NCBI GenBank assembly: GCA_018340805.1
Contig: JACMZG010001870.1
Location: 21,581,745-21,645,744 of the forward strand
Source: Microvelia longipes
Lineage: Eukaryota; Arthropoda; Insecta; Hemiptera; Veliidae
Reading direction: 5' to 3'
DNA length: 64,000 nt
In this document: positions 52,688 through 63,674 of the stretch, one piece after another
How the letters are laid out: the number at the start of each line of letters is the position of its first letter
Numbering within the stretch: position 1 is the first letter of the stretch
Notes under the pieces: generated by a model
What the model was told of the DNA's origin: nothing
What the model saw: the letters and a program-made list of their open reading frames with translations, nothing else
Database searches by the model: none
Program-made: the position numbers and the translations under genes

Positions 52688-54311
52688 TTATTCTTTATAT
52701 AACCAGACATCCTTATACACCTCTCCCATCCTTGCCCATTCCTTCCTATCCCATGCCACTCTCTGCCACGTCTCCTGTCCACAAATCCTCTTCATCTCTT
52801 CGTCCCACCTCACTCTCGTTCTGCCTCTCTTTCTCTTTCTCTCCTCGGATACCACTGTATCAGTTTCTTGGTCCATCGTCCATCCTCTGTCCTCACTACA
52901 TGACCTGTCCATCCCCACTTCCTTTCACTTATTGTCCTTCCTATATCCTTCAATCCTGTCTGTTTCCTCACCCATTCATTACTCTTTCTATCTCTCTACT
53001 CACCTTCAACATACTCCTCTCCATGCCTCTCTGCGCCACTCTCATTTTCTTTATCATTTCTCCATTTATTATCCATGTCTCCGCTCCGTAGATCATGACA
53101 GGCAAGACACACATATTCCACAGTTTCCGTTTATATTCCATTCCTACCTCAGATCTAAAGAGGTGCCTATATCTGTTGTAACTTGCCCATCCTAACCCTA
53201 TTCTCCTTCATGACTTATCAGCTGACCTAGATATATATATTGATCCACTTTTTTCAACTTTTCCTCTCTAACCTTTAACTCTATATTATCATCTTATATT
53301 GAAACACATGAACTCTGATTTGTTCGAATTTATTTTAAGCCCTATCTTTTCTGTCTCTTCCTTTAATTCTCCCAACATTCTTATTGCTTCCTGTTTATTT
53401 TTACAAATTAATATAAAATCGTCTACAAAAGCAAGCCTGTTTAACCATTCCCCGTTTATATTTACGCCTAGCCCTTCCCAATCCAACTTATTGCTTCTTC
53501 TTTCTATCGTGTTTATAAAATTCTTAGCTGAGCTAACATCTCCTTGTCTCACTCCTCTTTCCACTTTAATCGTCTTTTTCTGTTTGCCTAGCTTAACTTG
53601 TAAGGTTGTATTTGTAAAAGTTTCCTTAAAGATGTCGATATATTCTTCTTCTACTTGGGCTTCTTCTAAGCAGTAAAGCATTTCTTCTCTGTACACACTA
53701 TCATAAGCTTTTTCGAAGTCTATGAATACTATTATCATGCTAAAATTGTACTCCTCCGCACTTCTTATAAGTAACTTTAAGGTCAATATGTTGTCCAACG
53801 TGGAGTAGTTTTTCCTAAAACCTGTTTGATTAGGTGACAACGTTTGCTCTATTTTACTACTTATTCGTTTTGTGATAATGGACATAAACACTTTATATAT
53901 GACTGCAAGGAGGCTAATTGGCCTATAGTTTCCGATGTCCATTCTATCGCCCTTTTTAAATAATAAAATTAGCTCAGCGTTTAACCAGGATTTCGGAATT
54001 TCTTTTTTTGTCAAACATAAGTTAAACATTTTATGTAAATACTCCACAATAGTTTGACCACCATACTTCAAGACTTCATTTGATACATGGTCTAAACCAG
54101 TCGCCTTTCCTATCTTTAGGTTTTTTATTATATTCTCTATTTCATCTTTCATAATCTCCAGAGTTTCACTATCAGAATTTCTTCTAATTGTATACTGTTC
54201 ACTATCTTTTTCTTTATAATTTTTATTGCTGTATAATTTCTCATAAAATTTAGTTATAATTAATAATATATCATCTTTATTATGTTTAATATCTCCCTTT
54301 TCATCTTTCAT
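52688..54311 (-). pseudogene. RTE reverse transcriptase, broken
   Basis: The intact part, 53289-54311, has the RT palm motifs: ATGLDHVSNEVLKYGG, NYRPISLLAVIYKVF, QTGFRKNYSTLDNI, FIDFEKAYDSV (catalytic Asp), RGVRQGDVSS and FVDDFIL in place of the usual FADDIVL. The segment after RQGD looks shortened. Past 53289 the frame is lost. The end of the protein reappears in another frame at 52688-52918 with RKRKRGRTRVRWDEEMKRIC and DRKEWARMGEVY, the conserved RTE tail. Confidence 0.85.
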
Positions 54312-54331
54312 TGCAATAATTTGGTTTCTCC

Positions 54332-55535
54332 CTAATGACTGGGAGCGCCAATATTCCTTGATACTGCCTCCTTCGCTACTGTTTCCTTCAACTCCTTGAT
54401 CTTTTTCTCTCTACTCCATTCCTTCATTTCTTCTCTCAGTTTTTTAGATATTTCCCTTATTTCCTCATTATTTCCTTTCTTTTTTATCTTTCTTCTCTTT
54501 TCAAAAAGTTTCCTTAATTCTTTAGGTAATTTATTCATATTTTTAATTTTTTCTTTCCCATTGTCTTGTATCATGAAATCAGAAGCTCTTTGTATTGCCC
54601 TTACAAGTTCATTATCGTATTTATCTAAATTATTTTCATTATCTTCTATCTTACTTTTCTCTAATTGCTCTCTTAACACTTCTTCGAATTTTTGAACTTG
54701 GTTAGAATCAAGCTTGAGTTTATGACTTTCCTTACCTTTGTAACTTCGTTTCTTCTTAATTTTTACGTCTATGTTAATGATGGCTTTTACCGGTTTGTGG
54801 TCGCTTCCAATGTCAACTTTACTGTCTGTTTCTACATCCATGAATATTTTTTTATTGTTTGATATAAAAAAATCAATTTCGTTCCTTGTGTTTCCATCCG
54901 GACTTATCCATGTCCATTTCTTTTCTGGGACTTTTTTAAAAAAGGTATTTAGTATAAACAAATTATTAGCCTCAGAAAATTCTATCAACCTCGTTCCTCT
55001 CTCGTTCCTTTCCCCGTATCCATAACTCCCCACCGCTTCAGAATCCTTCAAGTCTCCTACTTTGGCATTCATATCGCCCATGACTATAGTGAACTTACAT
55101 CTGTCCTCATTTAATGCCATTTGCATGTTATTATAAAATTCTTCCACCTCCATATCCTCTGAACTTGATGTGGGGGCGTAAGCTTGTACTACTTTAATTC
55201 TACCTCCACCTTCTTCTTTTTTAATGCCAAATTAACTTTGAAATCCGATGGCCGTAAGATTTATAACTAGTGATATATTTACTACTGCTATGATTGACAA
55301 GGAATCCCGTGCCTCCAACTCCTCCCTCTCCATTATAGTAGAAGTCTATATCATCCTCCATCTTGACCAGCCCCTCTCCTCTCCTCCTCACCTCTCCCAA
55401 GCCAACTATATCCCATTCCTTGTTCTTTAATTCCTCAAGAAGTTCTGTTAATTTATTATTCGTTCTTAGAGTTTGCGTATTGTACGTATATAATTTTATT
55501 TTTCTTTTTTCTTTATTTTTATTTTCTTTAAACAA
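54332..55535 (-). pseudogene. RTE AP-type endonuclease, broken
   Basis: The 5' part (55221-55535) carries LYTYNTQTLRT and IVGLGEVRRRGEG with the metal-binding Glu. A frameshift near 55220 leads into 54332-55153, with YAPTSSSE, VMGDMNAKVGD, TWISPDGNTRNEIDFF and GSDHKPV, the catalytic Asp-His end of the exonuclease-endonuclease-phosphatase fold. The piece ends in RNIGAPSH and a stop, 20 bases before the RT frame opens. It nicks target DNA during retrotransposition in intact relatives. Confidence 0.85.
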
Positions 55536-55732
55536 GGTTTTACTTAATTGCTATGCATTATTTTCTTGTCGCTCGTTACCATTTCCAATTTCTACTAAGC
55601 CTGTATTACCCTGATTCTCTTTATAACCTAAATTTCTTTCTGCGTCTTGTTCACCTATTAATTTCTGTTCTTGCTCATTTCCTTGTTCTTGAGTCTTTGC
55701 TGAAAAAAACTTCATTATAGATGGTTGTAATA

Positions 55733-56230
55733 TTAATTTATTTTGTCTTTTGGTTCATTTAGGGATACTGAGCTGCTCATGTCTTCTTCTAACTTCCTTT
55801 TCCCGGTTCCCATATTCTCTCTCTGATCATTTTCTATATTTGCTTCTTCCGCCTTATTAACTTCTATTTCATTTTTATCTTTATTTCCTAAGTTTGGTAA
55901 TTCTTTGCTCCCTTCTATATCACACTGTAACTGATCTATCTGAAAAATATAATTATTTTTATTTTCAATTCTTTTGTCTCTTTCATCCTTATTTTCATAC
56001 TTTTCTAATTTTTTTACATTTTGTACATGTTCATTTTGATATATTTTTACTATTTCTCTCGTATTGTTACCCGTCCCAATGCTTGAGCGTTGCTGCTGTC
56101 CGATTCCAGATGTAGATGCTCTGCTGAAGTTAGATCCGATAGGTTTTCCATCCCATTCTCTTCTGTAAATAAATAGCTTATCAAATTTAATTACTGCATG
56201 CAGACCTTTAGTCCTGGCTTCCATCATCAC
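55733..56230 (-). CDS. ORF1-like protein of the RTE element
   Basis: 165 residues, starting MMMEARTKGLHAVIKFDKLF and rich in Lys, Glu and Asn after the first 60. No known domain is recognised. It lies directly 5' of the endonuclease in the same orientation, as expected for the small first ORF of some RTE elements. It is still open, but may be only the remnant of a longer frame. Confidence 0.5.
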   Translation of the reverse strand: MMMEARTKGLHAVIKFDKLFIYRREWDGKPIGSNFSRASTSGIGQQQRSSIGTGNNTREIVKIYQNEHVQNVKKLEKYENKDERDKRIENKNNYIFQIDQLQCDIEGSKELPNLGNKDKNEIEVNKAEEANIENDQRENMGTGKRKLEEDMSSSVSLNEPKDKIN

Positions 56231-56569
56231 AGGAAAAAGCGGGATTAATTTTTGATTAAGTTAAGATTAAGTTTTGTAATAAGTTTACATTCTCTAGCAT
56301 AAATTTGCTGGGAGCTACGATGATAACAGACACGCAACATGCGTGTTTTCGTGCGAAACGATCCATTTCTGGCTTACGTTTCTAGTTTACGCTTTAAAAC
56401 TTGAGCAGTTGCGTTACTTAGTGAGGAACTGCTTCTTAGTATTTTTCAAAGAAAATACACTAAATCAGAGAAACCTTTTAAATCAGTGTAAATAATGGTG
56501 TCCACTTCTTATTATGAAAGAAAGGATTTATTTTTGTAAAACACAAGAGTTTTATACAAAACTCTTTGT

Positions 56570-56660
56570 CATGGCCGCTACGCGGCGTCGCAGCTGGGAG
56601 CGCTTCACGTCTCTCGAACCTCCCTGAGGACGCATCGCGGCCACATGGTTGTTGCCTTAT
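56570..56660. other. Short GC-rich island with inverted ends
   Basis: About 90 bases of unusually high GC, starting TGGCCGCTACGCGGCGTCGC and ending GCATCGCGGCCACATGG. The ends can pair (TGGCCGC with GCGGCCA). The hairpin AGAGTTTTATACAAAACTCT lies just upstream at 56546-56565. It could be part of the RTE 5' UTR or a separate insertion. Confidence 0.4.
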
Positions 56661-56950
56661 ATCAGTTCATATTATCCTCATATTACTAGTTTATATAAGA
56701 GGCGTATTGTCACGATATTAGCGAATTGTATTTATGTATGTATATGTGTATAAATCACAACAGCATTAATAAATTATTGAGTGAGTATACCAATCAACCC
56801 TCCACCCCTACTTCTTTGAAAATTTGCTAAAAATTGATTAAATATGGGCATTTTTCTTTGCCCTAAGGAAAATCCAGAAAAGTGAGTGTTCCTTAAGTAA
56901 TTGAACTACAGTTAGCTGGTTAATAATTATACGGCCAATTGGCCCTACAG

Positions 56951-57350
56951 TTTTACTTTTCCTCATTTATACCGAAGGTATATAAGAAAAGTAATGTGTT
57001 TGCAAAAAAATCACCGGCATTATCCGTTTCAGGTGTTTTAAAACTATCCTGAGTGGTTTTCACTTAGTTGTCTGTATGTGTGTGTCTGTTATCATCGTAG
57101 CTTCAAGTGTATTCATGCTAGAGAGTTGAAACTTTGTATAAAAGTCAGTCTACCGCTGTAGTTGTGCTATTCGGAAAATATTTTTTATGACGTCATTAAC
57201 TCGAAATAATGACTCAACAAAAATTTAGAAAAATCATAAAACGTGGAAAAATTTGTTGTGACTGAGATTTGTTAGGCATGTAGACAAACATATGTGCTCA
57301 GTTTCATCTTATTATCAGTATTTGTTCAATTTTTATCGAATGACTTGTGT
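56951..57350. repeat. Dispersed repeat, copy right of the RTE element
   Basis: Direct-orientation partner of 51225-51601, which lists the shared phrases. It contains extra sequence (57160-57260) that the left copy lacks. Confidence 0.65.
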
Positions 57351-57495
57351 ACTGACTGAATGACTGTAAAACTTAGAAAATGGTACAATTGAGTTAAAAT
57401 TTAGTACAAGTGTATTACCATTACCTAATAAATAAGGACACTATAAGATTCGTTTCAATTCAACAAGTATATCTATGATTGTTGTTATATAATAA

Positions 57496-57548
57496 GAGTT
57501 AAACTGCATTGAGCGTGGTCAGCGCTGGATGGGTGACCGCTGAGAATG
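57496..57548 (+). repeat. 5S rRNA-like fragment (likely 5S-derived SINE head)
   Basis: GAGTTAAACTGCATTGAGCG, TGGTCAGCGC and TGGATGGGTGACCGC correspond in order to the internal control region of eukaryotic 5S rRNA (A box, intermediate element, C box). The first ~45 and last ~20 bases of 5S are not recognisable, so this is not a complete 5S gene. It is followed by GAGGACGAGCGAAGCGAGTC, a small inverted repeat. Truncated pseudogene or SINE promoter. Confidence 0.6.
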
Positions 57549-57959
57549 AAACGGAAGTATTTACTATCTGAGGACGAGCGAAGCGAGTCCGAAGATGGGA
57601 GGATGAGGAAAAGTTCCGAGGTACACCGTACCCGATTATTTTGTTTGTACGTACGATTTTTTAAATTTTTGTTGAGTCGTTGTTGTGGGTTATTATTTTG
57701 GCATTTGAAATCTTTTTATAAAGATCTTTTTATAAAATTCTTTTTATAAATAGTCGAGGCCGCATCGGTAACTAATTTTACACAACGCTCTACAGCTTGT
57801 GTGTAACAAGGAAAATTTAAATTCAAAAATGGTATTATACCATCGTTGACAGCATCCTCTTACTCTTGTAAGATGTTTTAGAGCTGGTAGTTATATAACA
57901 ACAATAACTGTTTTTTCCCAGTCTATGATAGAATAATAATTCTCGGCGTCAAAATTTAA

Positions 57960-58640
57960 AGGAGGAATCACAAAGTTCCTAATTTTGTTCAGTTCGTTAA
58001 TGTTTTCATTTCTAGATTTAAAATTTTGTCATTTTTATAGGTTTAATACCAGAACAATTTATATTTTTTTCGACTAAATCCCAAACACGATGTTTATGAA
58101 GACAGTTAAACTCTTGTTCAATTGATCTTTATCTTTTGATAATATTGCTTCTTCATACTACGGTTGTAAATTTTCTTCGTTTTAAGCAACTCTAGCATCA
58201 TTTTCTGTATCTTCATCTGAAGAAAAACTTTCGATAGTTAATTTCTTTTCTTGATGATCTTATTGGACGTTTTAGTGATTTATTATTTGCAGTACCAGTA
58301 ACTGTGTTTTGTTCATTTGGTTCATTCATATCACTCTTGTGTAAAACTAATTCAGGGTGCTCTCTGCTCTTCCACATCTCTCTCTATAATAACAATAATA
58401 TGCTTTGCATCAAAATATTTTTAATTGATTCATCTGGAGTTTTGTTTCTGTGTTTTGTAACAGGTGTTATTTATGTATACTGCTGTATCTATTGCTTCTG
58501 CCCAAAATTGGATTGGTAATTTACTTTGTATTAACAATGCTGTAGCACTTTCTGTAATAGTTAGATTAGCTCTTTCTGCGATACTATTTTACTTTGTGGT
58601 GAATAGCTTTTCGTCAGTTGGTGTTTAATTCATTTCTAAT
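57960..58640 (-). pseudogene. Ty1/copia pol remnant (integrase to start of RT)
   Basis: Conceptual reading on the minus strand, with frameshifts and stops, gives HQLTKSYSPQ (integrase), then LIQSKLPIQFWAEAIDTAVY, NKTPDES, and near 58055-58130 QEFNCLHKHRVWDLVEKNIN, the typical start of copia reverse transcriptase. No LTRs or intact frame were found. An old, heavily decayed fragment upstream of PIGO. Confidence 0.75.
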
Positions 58641-59167
58641 TAAAAAAAGGTCAATCGTTTCATTTCGTTTAAATATATTATTAATGTTATGGTAATAAAA
58701 AAATTTTTTAAAAATTTATCTAGCATAAGCCTACAAAAGCCTTTAAAAGCCAAAAATATGTTTAAAGCTACTCATTGTATTTATATAGGGTATGTCCCCG
58801 GTTGTAATATATCTCTTATACCCATATACCGGAATAAGGAGTTTATAAACTAAAAGTTAAAGCAACATTCGATTTTGGAATTTTATTTATATCTTGTACA
58901 AAGGAATGCTGAATAGAAATGAGTGAAACATACCTACTTCGAGATAGTCTAAACCGAGAATACATATATGACACACCTGGGTTTCAAGTTAGCGTTGTTT
59001 ACTATCAGCTGATTCTTGTTTTTAATTTTAAAAACATTCCTTCTTTTGTTGAATTTTATAAGAATTTTATGAATTACTACCATAGAAGTAAACTTTTTTG
59101 TATCAATACTATTACTTAAATTGCCAAAATGTCCTAAAAGCTTTTCAAGTAAGTCAAAACTTGGTAT
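58641..59167. other. Presumed promoter and 5' UTR of PIGO
   Basis: No repeat is recognised. A 66-codon open frame (58919-59119, MSETYLLRDSLNREYIYDTP) ends 48 bases before the PIGO start; it matches no family I know and is probably leader sequence. Confidence 0.4.
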
Positions 59168-61954
59168 ATGATGAATATTATATACAAGTATTACTTCATT
59201 CTATTCTGTATTTCATATGGTTTAATATGCTGTTTGTTATTGTTTTCTCATGGTTTCTTACTGAGTAGGAATATCATTCCAGCCAAATCGAAATGTGACT
59301 CTCTACTGCATGACAATATAAATAATCTGGGCCAAATGAATGATAACTTCTCTCAGCATTGTGTTAAATCTGATACAAAAGTGATTCTAATAGTCATTGA
59401 TGCTCTTAGATATGATTTTATGAGATCTATGAAGAATGATAAGTATTATTATAATAACTTTAAGAATGTGCATAGACTGTTGGAGAATAAGCAAAGATCT
59501 CGATTGCTTAGTTTCATTGCTGATCCGCCAACAACAACCATGCAGAGGTTGCATGGTATGATGACTGGCAGCCTTCCTACTTTTATTGATGTTGGCTCTA
59601 ATTTTGCATCTACCGAAATAATTGAAGACAATCTGTTATACCAGTTGAATATGAGTGGTAAAAATATTGTGTTTTTAGGAGATGATACGTGGACTAATTT
59701 ATTTCCTAATTATTTTTTAAGATCTTATCCTTTCCCTTCATTTGATGTTTGGGATTTGGATACGGTTGACATTGGAGTCACAAGTAATATTTATTCTGAA
59801 ATAAGAAAATCAGATTGGGATTTATTGATTGCTCATTATTTAGGAGTTGATCACTGTGGACATCGTTATGGACCAAATCATCCGGAGATGGAAAGAAAGC
59901 TGACAGAGATGGACCAAATTATTGATAATATTGTTAACCTGATGGATAATAATACCATTATTTTTGTTATTGGTGACCACGGAATGACTGAAAGTGGGGA
60001 CCACGGAGGCGATTCTTTAAATGAAGTCACAGCTGCTCTGTTTATTTATTCTTCATATGATTTATACCCTCAATCACAAGTTTCATCCATTCACCAAATT
60101 GACTTACTTCCTACTCTTTCTACTATATTAGGGATACCAATACCATTTTCAAACTTAGGTTTACTTTATGCTGAATCTTTACCATTAAATTTTTCCAAAT
60201 CTAACCAAGTCTGTACATTTTATAGAAATAATATTAATCAAATCACTAATTATATAAAAGAATATCAGTCCTTAAATAATTATTTTGACAATAATATCTA
60301 TCAAAGCATTATTAAAAAATATTTTGACCTTAAGAATATTAAATGTATGAATAAAGAATTTATCATTGAGCACCAAAATTATCTGAAAGCAGTTCAAGTA
60401 CTGTGCAAAAATGTTTGGACTCAATTCAATTACATATCCATGATTTTAAGTCTTCTTTTATTTTTTATTTATTTAATACTTCTTCTTTTAATTTATTTCC
60501 AATTCATTAACTTCCAAACTCTAAATTTCCTTAATGTAATTACTTATTTTTTAGTGTCATTATCTTTGTTTGTCTTAATTTTCTTTTCAAACTTGTCTTA
60601 TAAAAAATTTTATTCTTACTTCTTTCAAAGTTCTTTTGTTTTATTAATAATAATAAGATTGTTAGATTTTAAAAATCCAGTCAAAACTGTTTTTTATTAT
60701 TTTTCATATTGGAATGTTCTAAGTTTGGTTGTATTTTTATGTTCTTTTCTTGGTATACTTTCTAATAGTTTTATCGTTGAAGAAAATAAGGTAATAACAT
60801 TTCTGTTAATTACTCTTTTGATTCTTACTTTTTTTCAAATAGTGCATTACACAATCATTACTAAAAAAAATAATGAACATACTTCTTCAACTTTGTTTAT
60901 TACCTTAGTTCTTACAAGTGTTTCTATAACCATTCGAAGCCTTTCAAATTTTTGGCAATGTTATGATGACCAATCTTCTGATTGTCTAAGTAGTAAATCT
61001 CCTTCATTATTTTTTTCAGTTTCTGTTAATCTTTCTGTTTTATTTGTTTATCTTTCTATCTCCTATCTTCTTTATAAATTTTATTATTTCCATTTCAGTT
61101 TGATTGAAATTTTATTAATATTTCTAAGCTGTATTTTTCGTTTGAATAATATATTAAGGAGCTCTGATATTGATTGGTTGATCAACTTGTTACCACAACT
61201 TGTTTGTTCTATATCTATAGGTTTAATAATTTATTGCTTCATTGATCCATATAAAAGTTCTGTATTCATCAATAAAAGAGGCTTTTGGATACAGTTTTTA
61301 TTAATATTTATTAAAATATCTTTTGTCCTGGGGATATTTTTGTTGAATATTATGAATGAACAAAAAGTATTATCTTCTTGCACATTATTTATTTCTTTAT
61401 ACCTTTTGTTAATTTTATTAAGCAATCTTAGAAAATATAATCCATCAAAAAATTATTTTTGGGATATTTCTGTGTGGTATGTCTCAAATTATGTTCATTT
61501 TTATGGAACTGGTCATCAACCTACTTTTTCGTCATTACAATGGGATGCAGTAGGTCCTTTTACAGGTTTACCAATTTTTATACCTGGGTTTCTCATAGTT
61601 ATGAATACTTATTTTTCTTATGTTGTTCATTCATTTCTTTTACCATTAATAATTATCTTTCCTAATGTTGTCTCTAAATCAAAATTTCAATTTAATTACA
61701 CTGATTTAAAACATTTTCGAGATTCTACATTCTCTATTATAATAATTTACATATTTTTACAAGGTTGTCGAACATTTACATCCATGTTATCTGCCACTAT
61801 ACATTCAAGACATCTAATGGTTTGGAAAATATTTGCTCCTAAATTCATTTTTGAAAGCCTTGGCTTTATTATATCTTTAATATTTTTATTTCTTAGTTTT
61901 ATTTTTGTTGAAAGAGTTTCTGCTAGTTATTTAAAAAGAAACAGAACTGATTAG
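59168..61954 (+). CDS. PIGO: PIGO, GPI ethanolamine phosphate transferase 3
   Basis: Adds the bridging ethanolamine phosphate to the third mannose of the GPI anchor in the ER membrane. 928 residues in one uninterrupted exon; human PIGO is about 1,090. An N-terminal membrane anchor (residues 10-30, ending HGFLLSR) is followed by a lumenal alkaline-phosphatase-type domain: VIDALRYDF (metal Asp 78), DPPTTTMQRLHGMMTGSLPT (nucleophile Thr near 124), LGVDHCGHRYGPNHPEM (Asp 228, His 232) and GDHGMTESGDHGGDS (Asp 270, His 271, His 279). About 13 hydrophobic segments follow from residue 420. The C-terminus carries LQWDAVGPFTGLPIF and HSRHLMVWKIFAPKFIFE, both diagnostic of PIGO. Intron absence contrasts with 13-exon ADAR, but no poly-A tract is seen, so a retrogene origin is unproven. 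Confidence 0.95.
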   Translation: MMNIIYKYYFILFCISYGLICCLLLFSHGFLLSRNIIPAKSKCDSLLHDNINNLGQMNDNFSQHCVKSDTKVILIVIDALRYDFMRSMKNDKYYYNNFKNVHRLLENKQRSRLLSFIADPPTTTMQRLHGMMTGSLPTFIDVGSNFASTEIIEDNLLYQLNMSGKNIVFLGDDTWTNLFPNYFLRSYPFPSFDVWDLDTVDIGVTSNIYSEIRKSDWDLLIAHYLGVDHCGHRYGPNHPEMERKLTEMDQIIDNIVNLMDNNTIIFVIGDHGMTESGDHGGDSLNEVTAALFIYSSYDLYPQSQVSSIHQIDLLPTLSTILGIPIPFSNLGLLYAESLPLNFSKSNQVCTFYRNNINQITNYIKEYQSLNNYFDNNIYQSIIKKYFDLKNIKCMNKEFIIEHQNYLKAVQVLCKNVWTQFNYISMILSLLLFFIYLILLLLIYFQFINFQTLNFLNVITYFLVSLSLFVLIFFSNLSYKKFYSYFFQSSFVLLIIIRLLDFKNPVKTVFYYFSYWNVLSLVVFLCSFLGILSNSFIVEENKVITFLLITLLILTFFQIVHYTIITKKNNEHTSSTLFITLVLTSVSITIRSLSNFWQCYDDQSSDCLSSKSPSLFFSVSVNLSVLFVYLSISYLLYKFYYFHFSLIEILLIFLSCIFRLNNILRSSDIDWLINLLPQLVCSISIGLIIYCFIDPYKSSVFINKRGFWIQFLLIFIKISFVLGIFLLNIMNEQKVLSSCTLFISLYLLLILLSNLRKYNPSKNYFWDISVWYVSNYVHFYGTGHQPTFSSLQWDAVGPFTGLPIFIPGFLIVMNTYFSYVVHSFLLPLIIIFPNVVSKSKFQFNYTDLKHFRDSTFSIIIIYIFLQGCRTFTSMLSATIHSRHLMVWKIFAPKFIFESLGFIISLIFLFLSFIFVERVSASYLKRNRTD

Positions 61955-62068
61955 TTATGTAGTTTTTAAATTAAAAATTATTTATATAGTTTATTCTATC
62001 AAAAAATGACTAAAATTACATTGGCTGTGAATTTTATCCTAAATATGACTTTTCAACTGTTAAGGAAA

Positions 62069-62074
62069 AATAAA
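62069..62074 (+). terminator. Candidate poly-A signal of PIGO
   Basis: AATAAA 115 bases after the PIGO stop codon, a plausible distance. Confidence 0.45.
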
Positions 62075-63073
62075 TGACCATTCTGTATGAATATTGTAGA
62101 AAATTGGTTACGGGAGCCAATTAGAAAAATTACATAAATATGTAATTTTTATTGTAATTAAGAAAATTACATAAATATGTATCGGGAGCCTGAAATTGAA
62201 GACTGGTTAGCACTTTTAACTACTCTGTATTTAGTACAATATATTTAGATTTCAGAACAATCCCTTAGCCTTTCCCTAAATGATTTTCTATTTACACTAC
62301 TGCTTGTTAAATAAATATTTATTTAAAATGGTGAGGAACACTATCTTTATGTTGGCATTAGCATTCTTTGTCTAAGTAACTCAGAAAAATAATTATATTT
62401 ATTGGAATAAAATTACGATTGGTCCATAATAAGGCGATTGGGCCCCTGAAAAGTGTGTGCCCTTTTCCCAATTGCTTCTATATCTACCATTATAAGAAAG
62501 GAACAATATAGCCCTCAGGGCCTATTATGAGCAAAAATCAATGTATGTTAATTAATTTTTTTAAGTTATTCAGTAAAACAAGTATCAGTAGTTAATAGTT
62601 ATTGAGTTACCTATTTTTGTTATGAATTTATGTAACAAACAAAGAACTTTTTGTTATAAAGTAATTATAATGAAACAATATAATTTACAATGATTTTATG
62701 TTTTATTCATTTTCCATATTGGGAAGAGGATAAGGTTGTATAAAAACCTTATTTGGAAATTCGAGATAAAGATATATTCAAAACATTCTAACTTATATTT
62801 TTGATATCAGGAACCCAAAAGGAATCGTTTCCCCTCGCCCCTCCACAACTTTCATCATCCAAACAAGCTTTTAGGATTAAAATTGTTTAGGTATAACTAG
62901 ATTGCCTGTATAATCAGGCACTCTAGGTATAACTAAACTGATATAGAGGCACTTAGGTTATCACATGCTGACATTTTGACTTACAGTATTACATGCATAG
63001 GCGATCCTAGGTAAAAATCTTGGGAGGAGGGGGGGGGCAATCTCTTACTATGCACATACACACAAATATATAT

Positions 63074-63213
63074 AAACTCTGCATCATCAGTAGTAGAATA
63101 GTCGAGCTATTTCTGCATCAGATTAAAATAATAATATTTTGTTAATCTGGTGCTGGAATAGTTAGTTTATTCTACTAGTGATGACGCAGAATTTCACTTA
63201 ATGAGACGTTTTA
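63074..63213. mobile_element. 140-bp MITE with nested inverted repeats
   Basis: AAACTCTGCATCATCAGTAG TAGAATA at the left mirrors TATTCTACTAGTGATGACGC AGAATTT at the right. Inside, CTGCATCAGATTAA mirrors TTAATCTGGTGCTGG. Related to 48908-48985. Confidence 0.7.
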
Positions 63214-63300
63214 ATTAATTGTTTTTATAAGGACTGTAGTCTTTATTAAATTGTTTATAATTATTATTAAGTCTATTAAAACTCTTCATTCGATTATCAT

Positions 63301-63443
63301 CATGTGCAATTCTATCATAAGTTGTTTCTATATCATAAGACTATGTCCCTGTATCCAAAGACTCCCTCATAAGCTGTCTATTAGACCATTTGTTTTAATG
63401 GGCTAATGAGGTCAGGGTTATGGACTTTATAGAATTGCACATG
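63301..63443. repeat. Inverted repeat, 15-bp perfect arms
   Basis: CATGTGCAATTCTAT at 63301-63315 is the exact complement of 63429-63443. The loop is ~113 bases. Possibly MITE ends. Confidence 0.55.
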
Positions 63444-63674
63444 GTATCCCCACGCTTATGAGGCAAAATGCAAATCTTATTATAGAAATATTCTTGTTCA
63501 TTTAGTTTGGTAACACTGAAACAACTTAACCTTCTTAAAGTTCGATAACCATTGTTAAGGTTGCATGATTTTTGTTTTTAATAATTCGAAGCCGCATTTC
63601 TTGTATGCTGTAGTTTTACTGTAAGTTACTTTAAAATTCATATTTTTGGTCATTTAATTAATTACAATTCAAAA

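Larger units (their letters stand above)
51955..56240 (-). mobile_element. Degenerate RTE/BovB-like non-LTR retrotransposon
   Basis: A single minus-strand element, in 5' to 3' order: a short ORF1-like frame (55733-56230), an AP endonuclease (54332-55535, frameshifted), a reverse transcriptase (53289-54311) and a C-terminal piece (52688-52918), then an AT-rich 3' tail with AATAAA ending near 51955 in TTATTTATTTATATTTA-type repeats. The endonuclease-RT order, lack of LTRs and the WEGLG(V)NINGEWLN and WDEEMKRICG blocks fit the RTE clade. Frameshifts and a stop between EN and RT mean it is inactive. The 5' limit is uncertain. Confidence 0.85.
61955..63674. other. Intergenic region between PIGO and POMP
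   Basis: Contains a likely PIGO poly-A signal (62069), a short duplication ATTACATAAATATGTA at about 62130-62180, a G-rich run at 63025-63037, a MITE (63074-63213) and a 15-bp inverted repeat (63301-63443). No gene is seen. The last ~200 bases should be the POMP promoter and 5' UTR. Confidence 0.5.

Noticed and set aside
52683..53195. 170-codon plus-strand frame rich in Ser, Leu and Pro
   Set aside because: It is antisense to the RTE reverse transcriptase tail; the low-complexity composition comes from the reversed Lys/Arg/Glu codons.
57546..57749. 67-codon frame starting MKRKYLLSEDERSESEDGRM
   Set aside because: The acidic-basic start looks protein-like but arises from the GAGCGAAGCGAG inverted repeat next to the 5S-like fragment; it then turns into low-complexity Phe/Leu.
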